Numbered from the stretch's first letter, positions 25,801 to 39,360 are shown. The stretch: DNA of 64,000 nt from Hyperoplus lanceolatus (GCA_026929865.2 CM049418.1:12939001-13003000), one strand, 5' to 3'. Notes: generated by a model not told the origin, from the sequence alone. Translations and numbers: made by a program.

Positions 25801-26246
25801 GGATTGTTTGAGCCTAATTTGTCTAAATAACTTAATGTTCATTTTTGCTTGACGGTGAACCTATGGACCAATTTAGCACATTATGCACAACTCAGGCTGA
25901 TTCACAAGGGGAATGAAATTGGTCTATAGTTTTAAGAGTATCACTTCAGGGCTATAGAACAGAGTTGGAGGGCATAACTTGAAACTTTATAAAAGCACAC
26001 TATACTTTCCAACTGTAGGAAGCCTGCAGATATGGTATATTGGAGAGCCTCTTGCTTTCTCTATAAGACAGCGAACGGAGGTAAACCGCCAGCCAGCCCA
26101 GGGAATATTGAATCAGTCCAAAAAAAGGGCTGCAACGAGGGGCGAGCGAATTGAACTTTATCTTGCCTACTTTGAGTGGGTGGGGATCTCATAATTATAA
26201 TTTCTCCAGGATTGCGCTTGAAGGGGCCGCGGGCGCTCCATGGCAG

Positions 26247-26354
<108 letters not shown>

Positions 26355-28571
26355 AGTATTGCAGATATGGGGGTGTATAGTCGTGGTGTGGCAGTGTCGA
26401 CCCTGTAGGCCAAGCCACATCACTTCCAATACAGAGGAGAGAAAAAGGACAAGTCCCCGCCATAATTGGTGTCTGGGAACACCGCAGGGCGCTCTGGGTA
26501 AAACTTGATAGACGGACTGTGTGTGTGTGTGTGTGTGTGTTGTGTAGGCTCACGCATACACCAGCACAAGAACACACTGGAAACTCGTGCACTGCTAAGG
26601 CAATAGAGCGCAGGCAGGCTAGCTCTAATCTGCTATAACCCATGTCAGGCTGAAAATGAAACAAACCCCCCGAGCTGGATGCAACAAGTCTCCTCGAATT
26701 CTCCCAGTTCAAAGTCTCTCCCTTTCTTCTATGCTGCTCCAGCCCCCAAGCCAAAAAGCAGCGTGACTGACTTCAGAATAAGGGGATGCATTCAACTGTT
26801 GGCTGGTGAACTCCAAGAAGTGATAAAAGAGGCAAACAAGTGTTACCTGACTCTTCAATGCCAGTATGAATGCTCGTTTGGTATGTCACATTTGATTTTG
26901 CTTTGAGGTACAGCTATAGTTTAACTGAGACTAAATTAGCTGCTAGGGCTCTTGTTGCTTGATGTAAAAAAGCATTCAAATGTTTTCTGTGTCACTATGA
27001 GACAACATATTCAGTAGCACTTGGACTAGCTTTTCGCTATTCTGTTGCTGTTGTCCAGGAGTGTGCTATCTCAACCAGCCTGGAGGGAAAATAGCTAGTT
27101 TCAGTGCAAGCGCTCCATGCTATAAACCTCCCTGGCAAGAGGCATATATAGGAGTGGGGAGCTTCAGGCATGTGCATTACAGACCCCTATAAGTCTGGTG
27201 AGTCAATTTAAGGCCTTGCAGGGCTCTGCACCCAATGTCGGAACACCACTGCAAATTATTTTCAACGCAACAGATTCATGAATTTCAAAGTCTTAAATCA
27301 CACTTTGGAGAAAAAAACAATGCAACAAGGGTTATTTAGTAGTCTTCTTTAAAAAACAGACTTGTAAGACAGGTGCTGAGTCTTCATATCTGTCAATTTT
27401 GCGGAATGCGTATTGAAAATTGAAAAACGTCCCTGTTTAGAAAGAAGCACATGGGATATAATGGTCTGTGGTTAGGACAACAAATACTCCACTGTCTTTT
27501 GGTTGAAGTTCAACACTCCCTTCTGTAGCTGCAATATCACGTGTTATATGTACACACACTTGGCCAGACGTGTGGTATTATGTTGTGTTGACTGTAAATG
27601 GATTTAATCGTTGGTATTCTGTTTTGATTCTAAGCAATTTTTGAGGGACCTGGCAGTAATCCATCCCAAAAATAAATAGCAAATGACGGGTGTTACGACA
27701 TATTTGGGATTATAACTTTGAGAGCCTTTTGTTCCCTTTTTTAACATGTTTTAACAGGAGCTTCAGAATACCGTCCAGCTTCGTTAAATGCTTGCTGTGG
27801 CATTCTTCCCTAATTGGTCTTGAAAAGTGGTGTTCAGTTTGACGTCGCAGGTCAGCTCAAGTCTGTGTAGTTATTAAGTCTTTAGACACTCAATTAACTC
27901 TGACACTGTAGGCACAGAAAAACAAAATACTGGCTTGAACCAAATCTGCATTAGTTTTAAACGTTATTAGTGCCTTTACATGTAAAGGTATGTTAATTTA
28001 AAGCTTCTGTAAAAATGGCTATAACCTAAAAATATACTTGGTTGTGTCAGCCTGAATTCTTAACTGGGACTGCAGTACTGTATATATCCCCTCATGTAGA
28101 TGTCTTCACTTTTTACCCAAACATAAGTGAACATGCTATTATATGCAAGTAAATAAGTGCTCCTATTATGAACTGAATGTGTAGTATACACTATTTTGCA
28201 TACAGACTTGAAATATAACAATCGTCTTACCAGCTTATCCTGTTAAGCACCGAAGAGTTGAGTTATCTTCCAGTTCTCTGTGAAAATGGTTTCCACCCAT
28301 CAACCCACACGTTCCTTCTCTGTCTGTCTGTGGACTATTACAGTCTTGTACTTAGAATTCCAACTATTTTTTTCATTTCCATCGGTTGTAAACTGCATTT
28401 TTCTTCAGCCAAGTGCATCAGTCCACTCGGCTTGTCAAATGAGGGCGTTTTTATTCTACGGACTCTGCATCATAAAGCAACTTAAACTGATTCCCAGTGC
28501 GACAAAGAGATGAATTATGGAAGTGTCTAGGGAATAAATTGGGAGATGACAGAGCTGGAAGAGAATCAGAA

Positions 28572-28750
<179 letters not shown>

Positions 28751-29999
28751 GCACCAGGCAACCAGGGATTTTCTATTAGATCTAAAAACCTGCCAGTGTT
28801 TGTTTTCCTAACCGTAGGAGATAGTATGAGACTTTGTGCTGATCTTTTGTCCTGTTATTACCTACTTTTTTTCCAACGCAAATGCACAGGAAACTTTGGA
28901 AATGTTTCTTGCTCAGTTACCTGAATTCCACAGGGATTTAAGAGGGGCCACCCTTGTTTTTGTTTTTGAGTTAGATTCGAAACCTTCTTCTTATGGACAT
29001 AAAGAACTAAAATATACATGTGCAGCTACTTGTCTAAATGTGCAGGATAACATACTAGCCTTGATGATGGCAAAGTATCCACCGTCAAAACATAGAAACA
29101 TTAAACAAATCAATTACATGCCATGTAGACATTGTTTCAAAAAAATTTCTTGACTAATTACTTAAAGTGAGCCATTCAGCTATTATTAATGACTACATAC
29201 ATGAGCAGATGTGGTGTTTATTAAACAGCGTATGACTTCATTGAAGTTTGTCCCATTAGTAAACTCCACAGGGTTCCTGGAGATGAACTAACAGCATTCG
29301 GTACAGTGCAATTCAAACCATCTGCAATTTGTCGCAAACAGGGAAGAAATGCATGGTACTGTTATTTGCCATTAAAGTAATACTCGTTTATAGATACAAA
29401 TTGTATCAACAGTATATCTTTTTTTGCTTTACACCAAAGGCCATGTACATTTTGTGGACGACATAAACCATGACTTGATTAGCCTCTGTAAGTGGTAGTG
29501 TGACGACACCACACAATGTTCTAGGTGGTGCCCTTTACATTGTTTATCCTCTGTAAGCAGGTATGTCAACCTATAATGCGTGGCTCCTCTGAGACTGCAG
29601 TCTGTGTATCTCACAGCTGATCGTCACTTATTTACGGAGTGAATCACAAGGCTGTCATTAGTGTTACCCTCTGGCCTTTTATGACTGAGGGTGTGTTAAG
29701 TGGGCAATTCATACCGCTGAGAACAAACACAGACCAAGAGACTTTGTAGAGTGACTATGTAGGGTCATAGAATGTGGAAAAAAATGACTGTAGATTCCTA
29801 AACGGCTAATTGACTCAACTTTACACATTAAATTATGAGTACCAAATGGTCCTAATAATGCGCGATAGTCCTGAGCTGAACTGAGCTCGTCTCTGTGTTC
29901 AATTTTAAAGGAACAATAGTGCACACAGTTAATACACATCTGCTAGGTGCAGATGTCGTTCCTTACAGAACGCACCTTGATGACACAATACACTGGTGT

Positions 30000-30110
30000 A
30001 ATCAGCCCGCTCCTTCCTGGAGAACTAATTACTGCGCATTAGTTAAACAGACCATTTGAAATGCAAGCCTACTAAATTGCGCTTGCCAGGGGAGCTGAGC
30101 CGCCAGCCCC
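30000..30110. other. CNE-like stretch
   Basis: Unique sequence with ACTAATTACTGCGCATTAGT (inverted TAAT cores about a GC centre at 30024-30043), followed by AAATGCAAG and a GC-rich part. Enhancer-like by composition only. Confidence 0.22.
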
Positions 30111-33100
30111 TCCCCTCCCCATGCAGTCTTTGTGCTTTCTATTCTTAGTCCTATCATGCATATGTCTGCTATCGGAAATCAAGGCACCACCAGCTGAGAA
30201 CAGTGGGAGAGGATGCTACTAAGTGCACAAGGTAGCGAGTTAATGTGAGAACATATTTATTAAAAATTTGTTATGTTGAAAAGTCAGAAATATGGCATTT
30301 TTTTTGACTCGCTGTCAAGTTGACATTTCTATGTATGCACTGTGCCATATTTTCAATAAAAATATTGAAAAAAAAAATAATAATAATTGTTGTGTTATTT
30401 TTTGTACACAATCACTGTATTTGTGTGTTGATGTATGTCTTTGGTATGGGTAAAGCAGCTCAGTGCATCAGGCCTCACTGCTTCTATCTTGTTATATGAT
30501 CAGTTGCCAGCTGTCAGAACTACAGCATGACAGGAGAAAAGCGCAGAGAAAGCTCACTGATCTAGCTTTGTAACAGGCCACTGATGTCTCTCAAGATACA
30601 GCCCTTAGCAGCCAGCAGAGCATGGGGGCATGATTCTCGCCTCCCCGCCAACATCGCCAAAAGGACCCTTTGTTTTTCTGGGCGGAAGGAGGAAACTATG
30701 GGGTTGCTACAGCCCAACTCCTATCCAGGTGTAGAATGTGGATTTGAATTGATAGTTTAAAGACAAACTGGTCCGGAATGGTGTACTTGATATTATACTG
30801 AGTTCCTTTCAGCTGCAAGTAGGTTAGCTCAGTGTGAATTGATTTCATGGGTGTATCAATGGAAAGCAGATGGACAGAAAAAAATATAGGCCACTTCATC
30901 AGGAATATGCACCAGTAGTGTATAGATGGGCCAGCAGCATGCATTGCATTCTTGGCTCTACACTGAGACATGATTTGGCATGGAGTGAAGGTGTTGCCCA
31001 CACTGGCCCCTGCTTAGAATTCACTGACAGTTTCTATGTTCTTTGTTATTGATTGCAGATTTTACATTTTAGCTCCAGACTTGTTTTTATATGAAACACC
31101 AGTTATTAAACACCATTTATGTGGCTCTAACCCCAAATCCTCAGACTCCAGTGAATTAAAATGTACTCCCCTACAACTCCCTGTTTGTCAAGGTCCATAA
31201 ATTTACCAGGAGCGCAGGTATAGCTTAGCAATGAAGGGAGGACTACAGTCATAAAACTCTACGAAACTGGGCTGTCAGTGAAACCTTTTAAAACAAGATG
31301 AAAAACATATTCACTCTTGTGTTTTTTTTATGGACAGCACAAATATGATCGGTCTTGACGGAGTAGAGAGAATGGCACTATCTGTCGGGTGCCACTAGGG
31401 ATAACAAGGCTTTCATACTCGTACATCAGGTTGCCTCACACGCTACAGAAACAAGGAATAAGGTTTGTGCCTTGATGGGGCTATTTGTGGCTCCGTGCAT
31501 GCTTTGCTTACTCTGGCATTGACGAGGAAAGAACATGACTACAACTGTGTTCATATTATCTAAAAATAATGGGTGGAACGGATCAACTGTGGATAATTTG
31601 CATGCTATGTGGTACAGTTGAAATTCAGGTTTCAATTGTGAGTCACAGGAGTCACATACTGTATCTGTTTTGTGCATTTTAATATGCCGCACACTATAAC
31701 AAATCTATAAAAATTATAATATCTGAGTAAAATAATATATAAGTGGCTCTATGACTGTCCATTTGGTCCAACAAGCTTGCAGTCCAGTAAGGATTGGCTT
31801 TGCAAATGTACTGTAAAACAAATACCATTCAAAAGCCAGAAAATTATCATTTCAAAAGGAAACGGGATTGACCGGATAGACAAAGTTGCAAGACGTAAGA
31901 CATGTTTTGATTTTTAGTTGTTCCCGCTGTTGAGCGCATCTGCAGTACTCACACTAGCTCCATTGCTTATTCACATTACATAGACCGATGATGTCCCTTA
32001 TGAGCCTGAATACGGTAATAGGTGTTACACTGGTAGATAACCAAGGAGAAATATAAAGTAGGCACACATATGTAAGTAAGGGACAATACACTTAATACCT
32101 GTTCCCAAATAAAGTGCAACCATTCTATTTATGGGTCTGGAAGTGTCCATGTTGTGTATGTACCAGCGACTGTAGAACAGGCTTAATGCGTTATAAGTAT
32201 TCCATCAACATATTTTTCTTCTCCACTGTCTCTCTGCTCTCACGACTCAGCCTTGTACTATTTATTTTTTATTTTTTTCAAACTCCGCTCATTTGATGTC
32301 GGCTGATGGGTTGGCTTCACACGCATGAATGAGGGAAGATCTCATAGGGCTTCAGTAGATCTTGAATTGAATTGTATGAACAACGCAAGATGGAACATTT
32401 GAATTTGAAAAAAAAAAAGATATTGCGACTTAAGACTGGCACCGGAAGAGTATTTCATCTCTTGTGCCCGTCATCCAGAGTTCCATGCAACATTGAGTAC
32501 CTGACAAATGGATCAGTTAGAGAGGTCTGTTTGAAATACATTAGACAGATTGCACAAAGGTAATGCCTTTTCCATATGTGCCCTTAAGCAGTTTTGCCAT
32601 GCAGCATGCGATAACATCCGCCAATACATTGTTTCATTGATGCATTGTCGTAAGAGCCTTCAGGGTAGACAGGTTAGACCGCCTGTCTTTCTGTGACCAC
32701 CACCAGACTTTTGAACAAGCAAATACAGAAATGAAAAGCAATTGGCCAAGGCTTTTCTTGAGTGCCATGGTTCAGAGCCATTTACAAAGTGTTACAACAC
32801 TAAACAACACCATTTAATGGTTTTGAAATGTTTGGTCTTTGTATTTCATTTTATTCGACCGCAAACTCACAAATGTTTGCCCATTGTCATGTTTATTATT
32901 AGTTCAAGATGGTAATTTTTCAGCTCACTGTGCTGTCTTAAGAGACTTTGCAAATCTGGGCGATATTAGATCCTTATGTATAATCTTTTCTTGCTTGTTG
33001 TTAAGACATCTTAATCCGTCTCAAATCTCCAAAAGGATATAGACATTGATGACATGAAAGAATCCCTTAGGAAATGCAACATAGGGTATATTAATAACAC

Positions 33101-33294
33101 TCTTTCACACAACTCCTTTATGTGCACATTGGCCGTTTTTCTAAATGACTTGCAATGAATTACCTTTCATTTTGAGAGATGTTTCAATTGTGTCTCCCTT
33201 CTGCTGTTGTGCAGCTGTGCAGGCTGGCTCAGAGCAGTGGATGTCCCTGGGGGCGAGAACATGCAACTAATAATGCTGGTGTATTGTGTCTGAT

Positions 33295-33400
33295 GAGGGG
33301 TGGTTATTCCCTGCAGAATTAATGATTAATGGATTATTAATGTATTAGGGTTTGTGAAATTGTTCACAATTAATTATGTAGGGTGCACTGGTGATATTCA
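33295..33400. other. CNE-like stretch 2 kb upstream of the slitrk6 coding exon
   Basis: Dense homeodomain cores: AATTAATGATTAATGGATTA, ATTAATGTATTA and CAATTAATTATG, in otherwise unique sequence. Confidence 0.25.
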
Positions 33401-35404
33401 AAGACATTTAAGTTAGGTCAGAGGAGTATGTTTTTCGTTTGTACTTGTACTGATGATAAATACAGCCTTTTCCCAAGTAGCGTCTGCGTGTCTCAGTGTC
33501 CCTCAGTTTCGTGGTGTTAGTAGTAGTTTGCGTTTGTGGCTGGAAAGAGTACAGTGACCTTGGGGTACATGCCTACATATATCAGATTTGGAGATAGTTT
33601 AGACTTGGTTTGCATCAATATATTTGACAAGACTCAGCACTAAAAAAATCTAGAGAGAATGAAGACAAAATAGTGAAGTTACAATTTAAGAGACTGACTC
33701 AAATCGTTGGAAATATATTCAGCCCTAAGCTTTTCTCTGATTTGGAGTCGGCTATTAACTACAGTATGTATACTGTATATTGAGGTGGACAGATATACAT
33801 TGTGTGTGTGTATGTGTGTGTGTGTATAGTCAGAGTCCTCCTTTACTCCACATTCCAAATCAAATCTTTCCGCCCTACTACCTGCATTAGGACGCACACA
33901 GTTTGCAAACACCCCCCCCCCCTTCCTGTAAATGTGCCCTATACGTCTCACTGCCTTTCAATAGGGTGGATGTATCTGGTCCAAAGAGGGCCGAATACCA
34001 TTTATAGATGCTTCATGACTCAGAGGTTTCAGCCCTCTGACAAACACTGCTCTCTGGAACTCGTCTTGCCTAGTCTTGTTAGAGTGAAGCTCTCCAGATG
34101 CTCCGATTCTTTAAGAAGAGCAGCTGTGCGTCTTCCTGCCAATCTCTCACGGCGTACATCCTTGACGAATTCTGTTAGTTAACGATGTATATCTAGTTAT
34201 ATTTGATCATGGGAAGAGATGCTTCTCCGCCTGTCCCCCCCTAGAGTGATCTAGCCTTTGATCCATTGTGATTTGAGTCAGTTTAACGTAATGGATTGGG
34301 ATGTGGTGCTGAGAAGTGCCATCATTAAAATCACATTTCAGCATTTCCCTTGTCATTCAACATAAATCTAACCTTACAGTGAAGTCTGAAGACTCCTCCA
34401 TGAGCACTTGGTTAAACTTGTTCTCAGTGGACAGTGACGCATGTGTGCTCCTCCCCAGGTGCTTTTGTGTAATGATACAGTCAGCTTAACAGCACACTAC
34501 ATTAGATTAAAGAATGTAGGTTTGGTTTCACTTTTAGTCCAGTCAGGTTAGTTAATTAGTAAAACAATGGAGACACAGCCATTAATTTTCAGTTCTTTGT
34601 TTTAAATGTTGCTTTGGCGTAGACGTTAAATGGAATGAAGATACTTGTGCATTTGTACGAGTCACATGTACTTACGTCTTTGTTCAGATGAATCTGAATA
34701 TAAAGGGCAGACAATATCAGTCAAATGAGAGTTGTTTCTTTAAATGTACCATTATCCCAGTTTGAGTCACTGGAAAGAGATGCTGTCTTACTATCATTGC
34801 TCACCCTGTGAAATGCACTTACTCAAGTGGTGCAGTGCCCTATTAGATACTGTGGGCTCTGATGACTTTTTCTTTCTATGGATTATTAGGAATTCCCATT
34901 AGATATCACGCTTGGTGTAACTTCCATTCCTCATGTTCACCCAGGACACAACGTTGCTAAAGGCCCCATATGGATAGAACTTTTAGAGAAAAACAAGATT
35001 AATGATACTGAAGTTTTGAAGATACATTTAAAATAAAGTTTTATTTTTGCAAAGTTAAAGGAGGTTAGACTAATTGTCATGGAAACACTGTTCATGCATT
35101 AATAACATATAAAGAAACATCTACACTAAACCTCTTTCATCTAGGTTGGGTATGATTTATCCTCATGCATATGATGCACCCATTTAAGGCTATTGCACTT
35201 TTACACATCAGACAACCAGAGTTCATGTATTGTAACACATATAACTTGTATGACTTTAGATGTCAGGGATTGTGTATGCTCTCAGGCATTTAGAAATAAT
35301 AATTATCCAGATCAAAAAAATTTAAAAAATGTGCATGACTGAATGAAAAACAATAAATTAACTTTTCTTTTTGTTCCTCCCTACCCCTTTCTATCCATGC
35401 TTCT

Positions 35405-35434
35405 ATCCTTTCTTCACAGACATCACGGAGCGAA
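35405..35434 (+). promoter_or_regulatory. slitrk6: Splice acceptor and last 15 nt of 5' UTR of slitrk6
   Basis: A pyrimidine-rich stretch (about 35376-35415) ends in CACAG at 35415-35419, so an exon would begin at 35420, 15 nt before the start codon. Mammalian SLITRK6 likewise has the whole coding region in the last exon behind a 5' untranslated exon. This supports a spliced 5' UTR and the ATG at 35435. The acceptor is visible in sequence; its use is inferred. Confidence 0.7.
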
Positions 35435-37948
35435 ATGCTGCCCTGTATCATCTTCATCGGCTTGTTTGTCACCGCGGCCCGATCCCAAGATATCCATCCC
35501 TCAGAGGCATCACCCTCCTCCATGAGTGAGTCTTGTGACTCCTTGTGCTCCTGCGAAAACAAAGATGGCGTTCTTCATCTTAACTGCGAGCAGAGAAACA
35601 TCAGCAAAATCTCCCAGATTAAAGTCCGATCGGGTGTGCCCTTCCACCTGAACCTTTACAAAAATGACTTGGTTGAGCTCCTTCCAGAGGAAATGGAAGG
35701 GCTTAAGAATGCCCTTTCGCTGCACATCGGGGGTAATAGCATTCAAGAGCTGGAACCGGGGGTCTTCAGCACTCTCAGTTCGCTGAAAAAACTCCACATA
35801 AATAGCAATTTCCTCGTCACCCTGAAAGAGGACACTTTTCAAGGACTGGTGAATTTGGAGTTTCTCCAAGCCGACACAAATTTCATTCGGGTCATCGAGC
35901 CGGGGGCCTTCAACAAACTGATACGCCTCAAGGTCCTCATTCTCAATGACAACTCCATCGAGTTTTTGCCCAGCAACATTTTCCGTTTCGTGCCCCTCAC
36001 CCACCTGGACCTACGTGGCAACAAGCTGCAGACACTGCCTTACGTTGGCTTTCTGGAGCACATCGGACGGATAATGGAACTTCTCCTGGAGGACAATAGC
36101 TGGCTCTGTGACTGTGATATTTTACACTTAAAGATCTGGATGGAGAACATGAGGGTCCAGTCTGCGATCGGGGACGTGGTCTGCAGCACACCGCATCAAC
36201 TCAAAGGGATCGTTCTGGCTAAAGTCAAGCGGGATGTTCTCTGCCCGTCCCACGCAGATATTAACCTGGAGGAGCCGTCAAAGTCACTGGATATGGTCGT
36301 TACTCCCTCCACCAAGTTGGTAAACAAAGAGGACGCCAGGGTACCGACTCCGTCTCACATTCCAGACAGTCCTTGTGTGGAGCACTGTTCCTGTCACAAT
36401 CATCCCGTGGCGGGCTTTTTGATGCATTGTCAGGACCGGGGAATTCAAAAGGTATCGGATATCGGAATACTCCAGCAAAGCCCCACTAAGCTGGTCATGA
36501 CAGGCAATATGATTCAGAAACTCTTGAAGTATGACTTTGTAACATATGATAGTTTGGAATTGCTCAACTTGGCAAACAACAGAATTGATTACATCGACAA
36601 TGAAACTTTCCTCAGTTTAAGCAGTTTGAAAAAACTCTATTTGAATGGCAACAGAATTGAAAGACTGTTCTCCACCATATTTGTCGGGCTTCACAACCTT
36701 GAATACCTGTATCTGGAATACAACCTTATCAAAGAGATCGCCCCGGGCACATTTAATCCCCTGCCAAACCTGAAGCTGTTGTCATTAAATAACAACCTGC
36801 TCAGCTCTCTTCCTGCACAGATATTTCGCAACGTGCCCCTCACAAAATTAAACCTGAGGAAAAATCTACTCATGCACCTGCCAGTGAGCAACGTGCTTGA
36901 TCAACTGGACTCGCTGGAGCAGATTTATTTAGAGGACAACCCCTGGGACTGCAGCTGTGACTTGTTCAGCCTCAAACAATGGCTGGAGAAGCTGAGAAAG
37001 GACACGGTGGTGGGCTCCATTTTGTGTCACACCCCAAAGACAGTGATGCAGGCTGAGCTGAGAAGCCTTCGTCACGAGATGCTGTGCGAAGGTTTAGGGA
37101 CCTCTCCAGATGGTGAGGAGAGTGCGACGGCTACACTGGGGCCTGACGGCAATGGCAAGGGTTTGTTTAGCTCACTGGTGGACACCGTGCCTCTGTCCGT
37201 GCTCATCTTAAGTCTCCTCATGTTTATCCTCATGATTGTATTCTGCGCAGCCGGCTTGGTGGTGTTCGTGGTGCACCGTCGGCGGCGCAGGGCCAAGAAG
37301 AAAGCGGCCGAGGAACAGCCCCGAGAAAACAGCGGCAGCAGTCCCATTCACTTACACTACAGCATGTACGGGCAGAAAACCACGCATCACACGCTGACGC
37401 AACGCACGGGGTCCGCCACTCTGTACGAGGATAGATCACACAGCCCCATTGTGCAGATCTGCCGAAACCCCACCTACTGCTCCCAGCACAAAGAACACGA
37501 CTTAGATCTGGATTACGGGCTGGACGAACCAGGCACCAAGCAGCACATGTGTCGGAGTATCATGGAGAAGGAGAACACCTCTCCGCTCACGGGAAACCCA
37601 AGCTCAAAGTTCAGGGCCATGACTACCGGAGAGTGCCCCGCCGAGTTTGTCACTCTGGGCAATCCCAACTCCCTGTACCGGAACATTCTGGAGAGAGAGA
37701 AGGAGCTCCAGCAGCTGGGGATAACCGAGTACCTCCGGAAGAACATGCCTCACCTTCAGTCGGCAGTGGACATGCAGGTCCCGGGCGGCCACCAGGAGGA
37801 GCTAAAGCTAATGGAGACAATTATGTACTCCAGGCCGCGCAAAGTCATGCTCGAGCAAACTCAGAACGAGTACTTTGAACTCAAGGCTAACTTGCATACC
37901 GAGCCGGACTACCTAGAGGTTCTGGAGCATCAAACTACATTCAACTGA
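35435..37948 (+). CDS. slitrk6: SLIT and NTRK-like protein 6 (Slitrk6), complete, single coding exon
   Basis: Seen: 837 codons from ATG to TGA with purine at -3. Residues 1-18 form a signal peptide. The first LRR block has an N-cap with Cys34, 38, 40 and 51, about six repeats (69-212), and a C-cap with Cys225, 227, 250 and 270. The second block has an N-cap with Cys314, 318, 320 and 332, repeats at about 351-494, and a C-cap with Cys506, 508, 531 and 551. A transmembrane helix (587-613) is followed by a basic stop-transfer (HRRRRRAKKK). The ~224-residue tail has tyrosines 642, 645, 748, 766, 798, 813 and 826; Y826 lies in the Trk-like end PDYLEVLE. N55 and N389 are N-glycosylation sequons. 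Known: human SLITRK6 is 841 residues; SLITRKs act at the neuronal surface in neurite control and synapse formation, and SLITRK6 loss causes myopia with deafness. The paralogue call rests on SCDSLC near the N terminus, THLDLRGN.LQTLPYVGFLEHIGRI, HLHYSMYGQKTTHHT and LGITEYLRKN, all SLITRK6-like as recalled. No frameshift or missing cap cysteine. Confidence 0.97.
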   Translation: MLPCIIFIGLFVTAARSQDIHPSEASPSSMSESCDSLCSCENKDGVLHLNCEQRNISKISQIKVRSGVPFHLNLYKNDLVELLPEEMEGLKNALSLHIGGNSIQELEPGVFSTLSSLKKLHINSNFLVTLKEDTFQGLVNLEFLQADTNFIRVIEPGAFNKLIRLKVLILNDNSIEFLPSNIFRFVPLTHLDLRGNKLQTLPYVGFLEHIGRIMELLLEDNSWLCDCDILHLKIWMENMRVQSAIGDVVCSTPHQLKGIVLAKVKRDVLCPSHADINLEEPSKSLDMVVTPSTKLVNKEDARVPTPSHIPDSPCVEHCSCHNHPVAGFLMHCQDRGIQKVSDIGILQQSPTKLVMTGNMIQKLLKYDFVTYDSLELLNLANNRIDYIDNETFLSLSSLKKLYLNGNRIERLFSTIFVGLHNLEYLYLEYNLIKEIAPGTFNPLPNLKLLSLNNNLLSSLPAQIFRNVPLTKLNLRKNLLMHLPVSNVLDQLDSLEQIYLEDNPWDCSCDLFSLKQWLEKLRKDTVVGSILCHTPKTVMQAELRSLRHEMLCEGLGTSPDGEESATATLGPDGNGKGLFSSLVDTVPLSVLILSLLMFILMIVFCAAGLVVFVVHRRRRRAKKKAAEEQPRENSGSSPIHLHYSMYGQKTTHHTLTQRTGSATLYEDRSHSPIVQICRNPTYCSQHKEHDLDLDYGLDEPGTKQHMCRSIMEKENTSPLTGNPSSKFRAMTTGECPAEFVTLGNPNSLYRNILEREKELQQLGITEYLRKNMPHLQSAVDMQVPGGHQEELKLMETIMYSRPRKVMLEQTQNEYFELKANLHTEPDYLEVLEHQTTFN

Positions 37949-39360
37949 GCTTGATGAGAAAGATAAATAAATAAATAAACATATAAAAATATTATGTTTT
38001 GAACCAAGTGCCTTGTCCTGTTTGCCCTCTTGTACTTTCCACAGTGTGAAATATATATCACGGGCACATCACTTTTAAGTTTAAAGTAGCACAGAATGTA
38101 ATTGGTTCATTTTGGTACATTTGAATCCATTGAGAGCTATGTAGCTGGATAAAGGCATAGTAATGTTGGCCAAATTTAACATAAATAAGCTATTGCCGCC
38201 TGTTGAGCCGGGCCTGGGTTAAAACCATCTTTATATGTCCACTTAATGAGCTTTCTATGCTTTCTAATTCATTTGGTGCACTGCTGTCAAATGAATGGAT
38301 CCGCCCAGTGCCCACACAGCCCCCCATCTGAGATCCCAATAGGATCAAGCAGATGTTTAGAAAGAAGTGAGTGAATTTCAATCACCACTTGACCCAGAAT
38401 TTCTGTTTAATCAGTCTATCCTGACTGTGGCTATGACCTGATTACACCCTCTGTCAACATTAAACCAGCTGGAATGCTGTTAACGGAATGCTCATTGTGC
38501 TGAACAGTCACCCCACCAAGCCAATTGTACATTGGAAAAACAGTGAGAACCGTGTGGTTCCACTGTTATTCTCCTATTAATTTATTTTAATCGATCCAAT
38601 ATGCACTGAACAGTTGCAGTCATACGACCTATATTTATTTTTTTACAAAACTGGTTATATTCACAGAAAGGATGTTTTTTCTTTTGTCTCTACCATTAGT
38701 GAATACGGCACTTAAAGTAAAGTATATTCTACACGACTGTAATCTTGTAAAAAAATGCATTGCACTAATCAAATGCCATAACATGGTGCATGACAATCAA
38801 CTGAGTCCTGCTGAATTTTTTTGTTTTTTTATTTGTCAGAAGAAAATGAGCCATGTCTGTGTGTGTATGTGTGCGTGAGATTGTGTGTGTTGTGCTACTA
38901 ATTTATCTGACGATACTCAAACAGCATTCAGGACACCGTCTTCATGCTGACGTTGGCTGATTTGGAAACCATTTTGAACTGATCATATTACTCTGATAGC
39001 ACAGGAATGGTAACGGAGGAGCAACATTACCCAAAATGCAAAGCTCCAGTTTTCCATGCAGCCTGACTTTTCTCTCACATTAACAGCAATGGACCGCTGG
39101 TGACTGATATTTTGCAACATGGACTTTTGTCAGCATTTATTCTACACTATATTCATTCATCTTTCAAAACGGTTCATGTAAGCACACGCACTCTGTAGCT
39201 TTTTCTACTTAAGTAGATTGAATTATTTATTCTGTATATTTTGTATATACCTATGTTCCATTATATCTTTTTGTTTTTTTGTGTGCCTTCAGTGCTGTAC
39301 AGAATATAAACAGAAGTTGTAACTGATACAGGAAAAATAAAGAGTTGCAATATTACATCA
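37949..39360 (+). other. slitrk6: Probable 3' UTR of slitrk6
   Basis: About 1.4 kb of AT-rich sequence after the stop codon, without transposon insertions and with only short TG runs (38857-38890). It ends in a TGTATAT- and T-rich stretch (39233-39290) followed by a polyadenylation signal at 39336. Three overlapping AATAAA hexamers also lie only 18-31 nt after the stop (37966-37979) and could in principle give a very short UTR. The distal site is more likely because its surroundings are typical of a 3' end. Confidence 0.55.
39336..39341 (+). promoter_or_regulatory. Polyadenylation signal AATAAA, slitrk6 distal
   Basis: Canonical hexamer 1,388 nt after the stop codon. Cleavage would fall about 15-25 nt downstream, near 39355-39365. 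Confidence 0.5.

Noticed and set aside
37549-37878. 109-codon frame within slitrk6
   Set aside because: Out-of-frame shadow of the slitrk6 cytoplasmic tail.
37966-37979. Triple overlapping AATAAA just after the slitrk6 stop
   Set aside because: Use would give an almost absent 3' UTR. The distal signal at 39336 fits better, though alternative use is not excluded.
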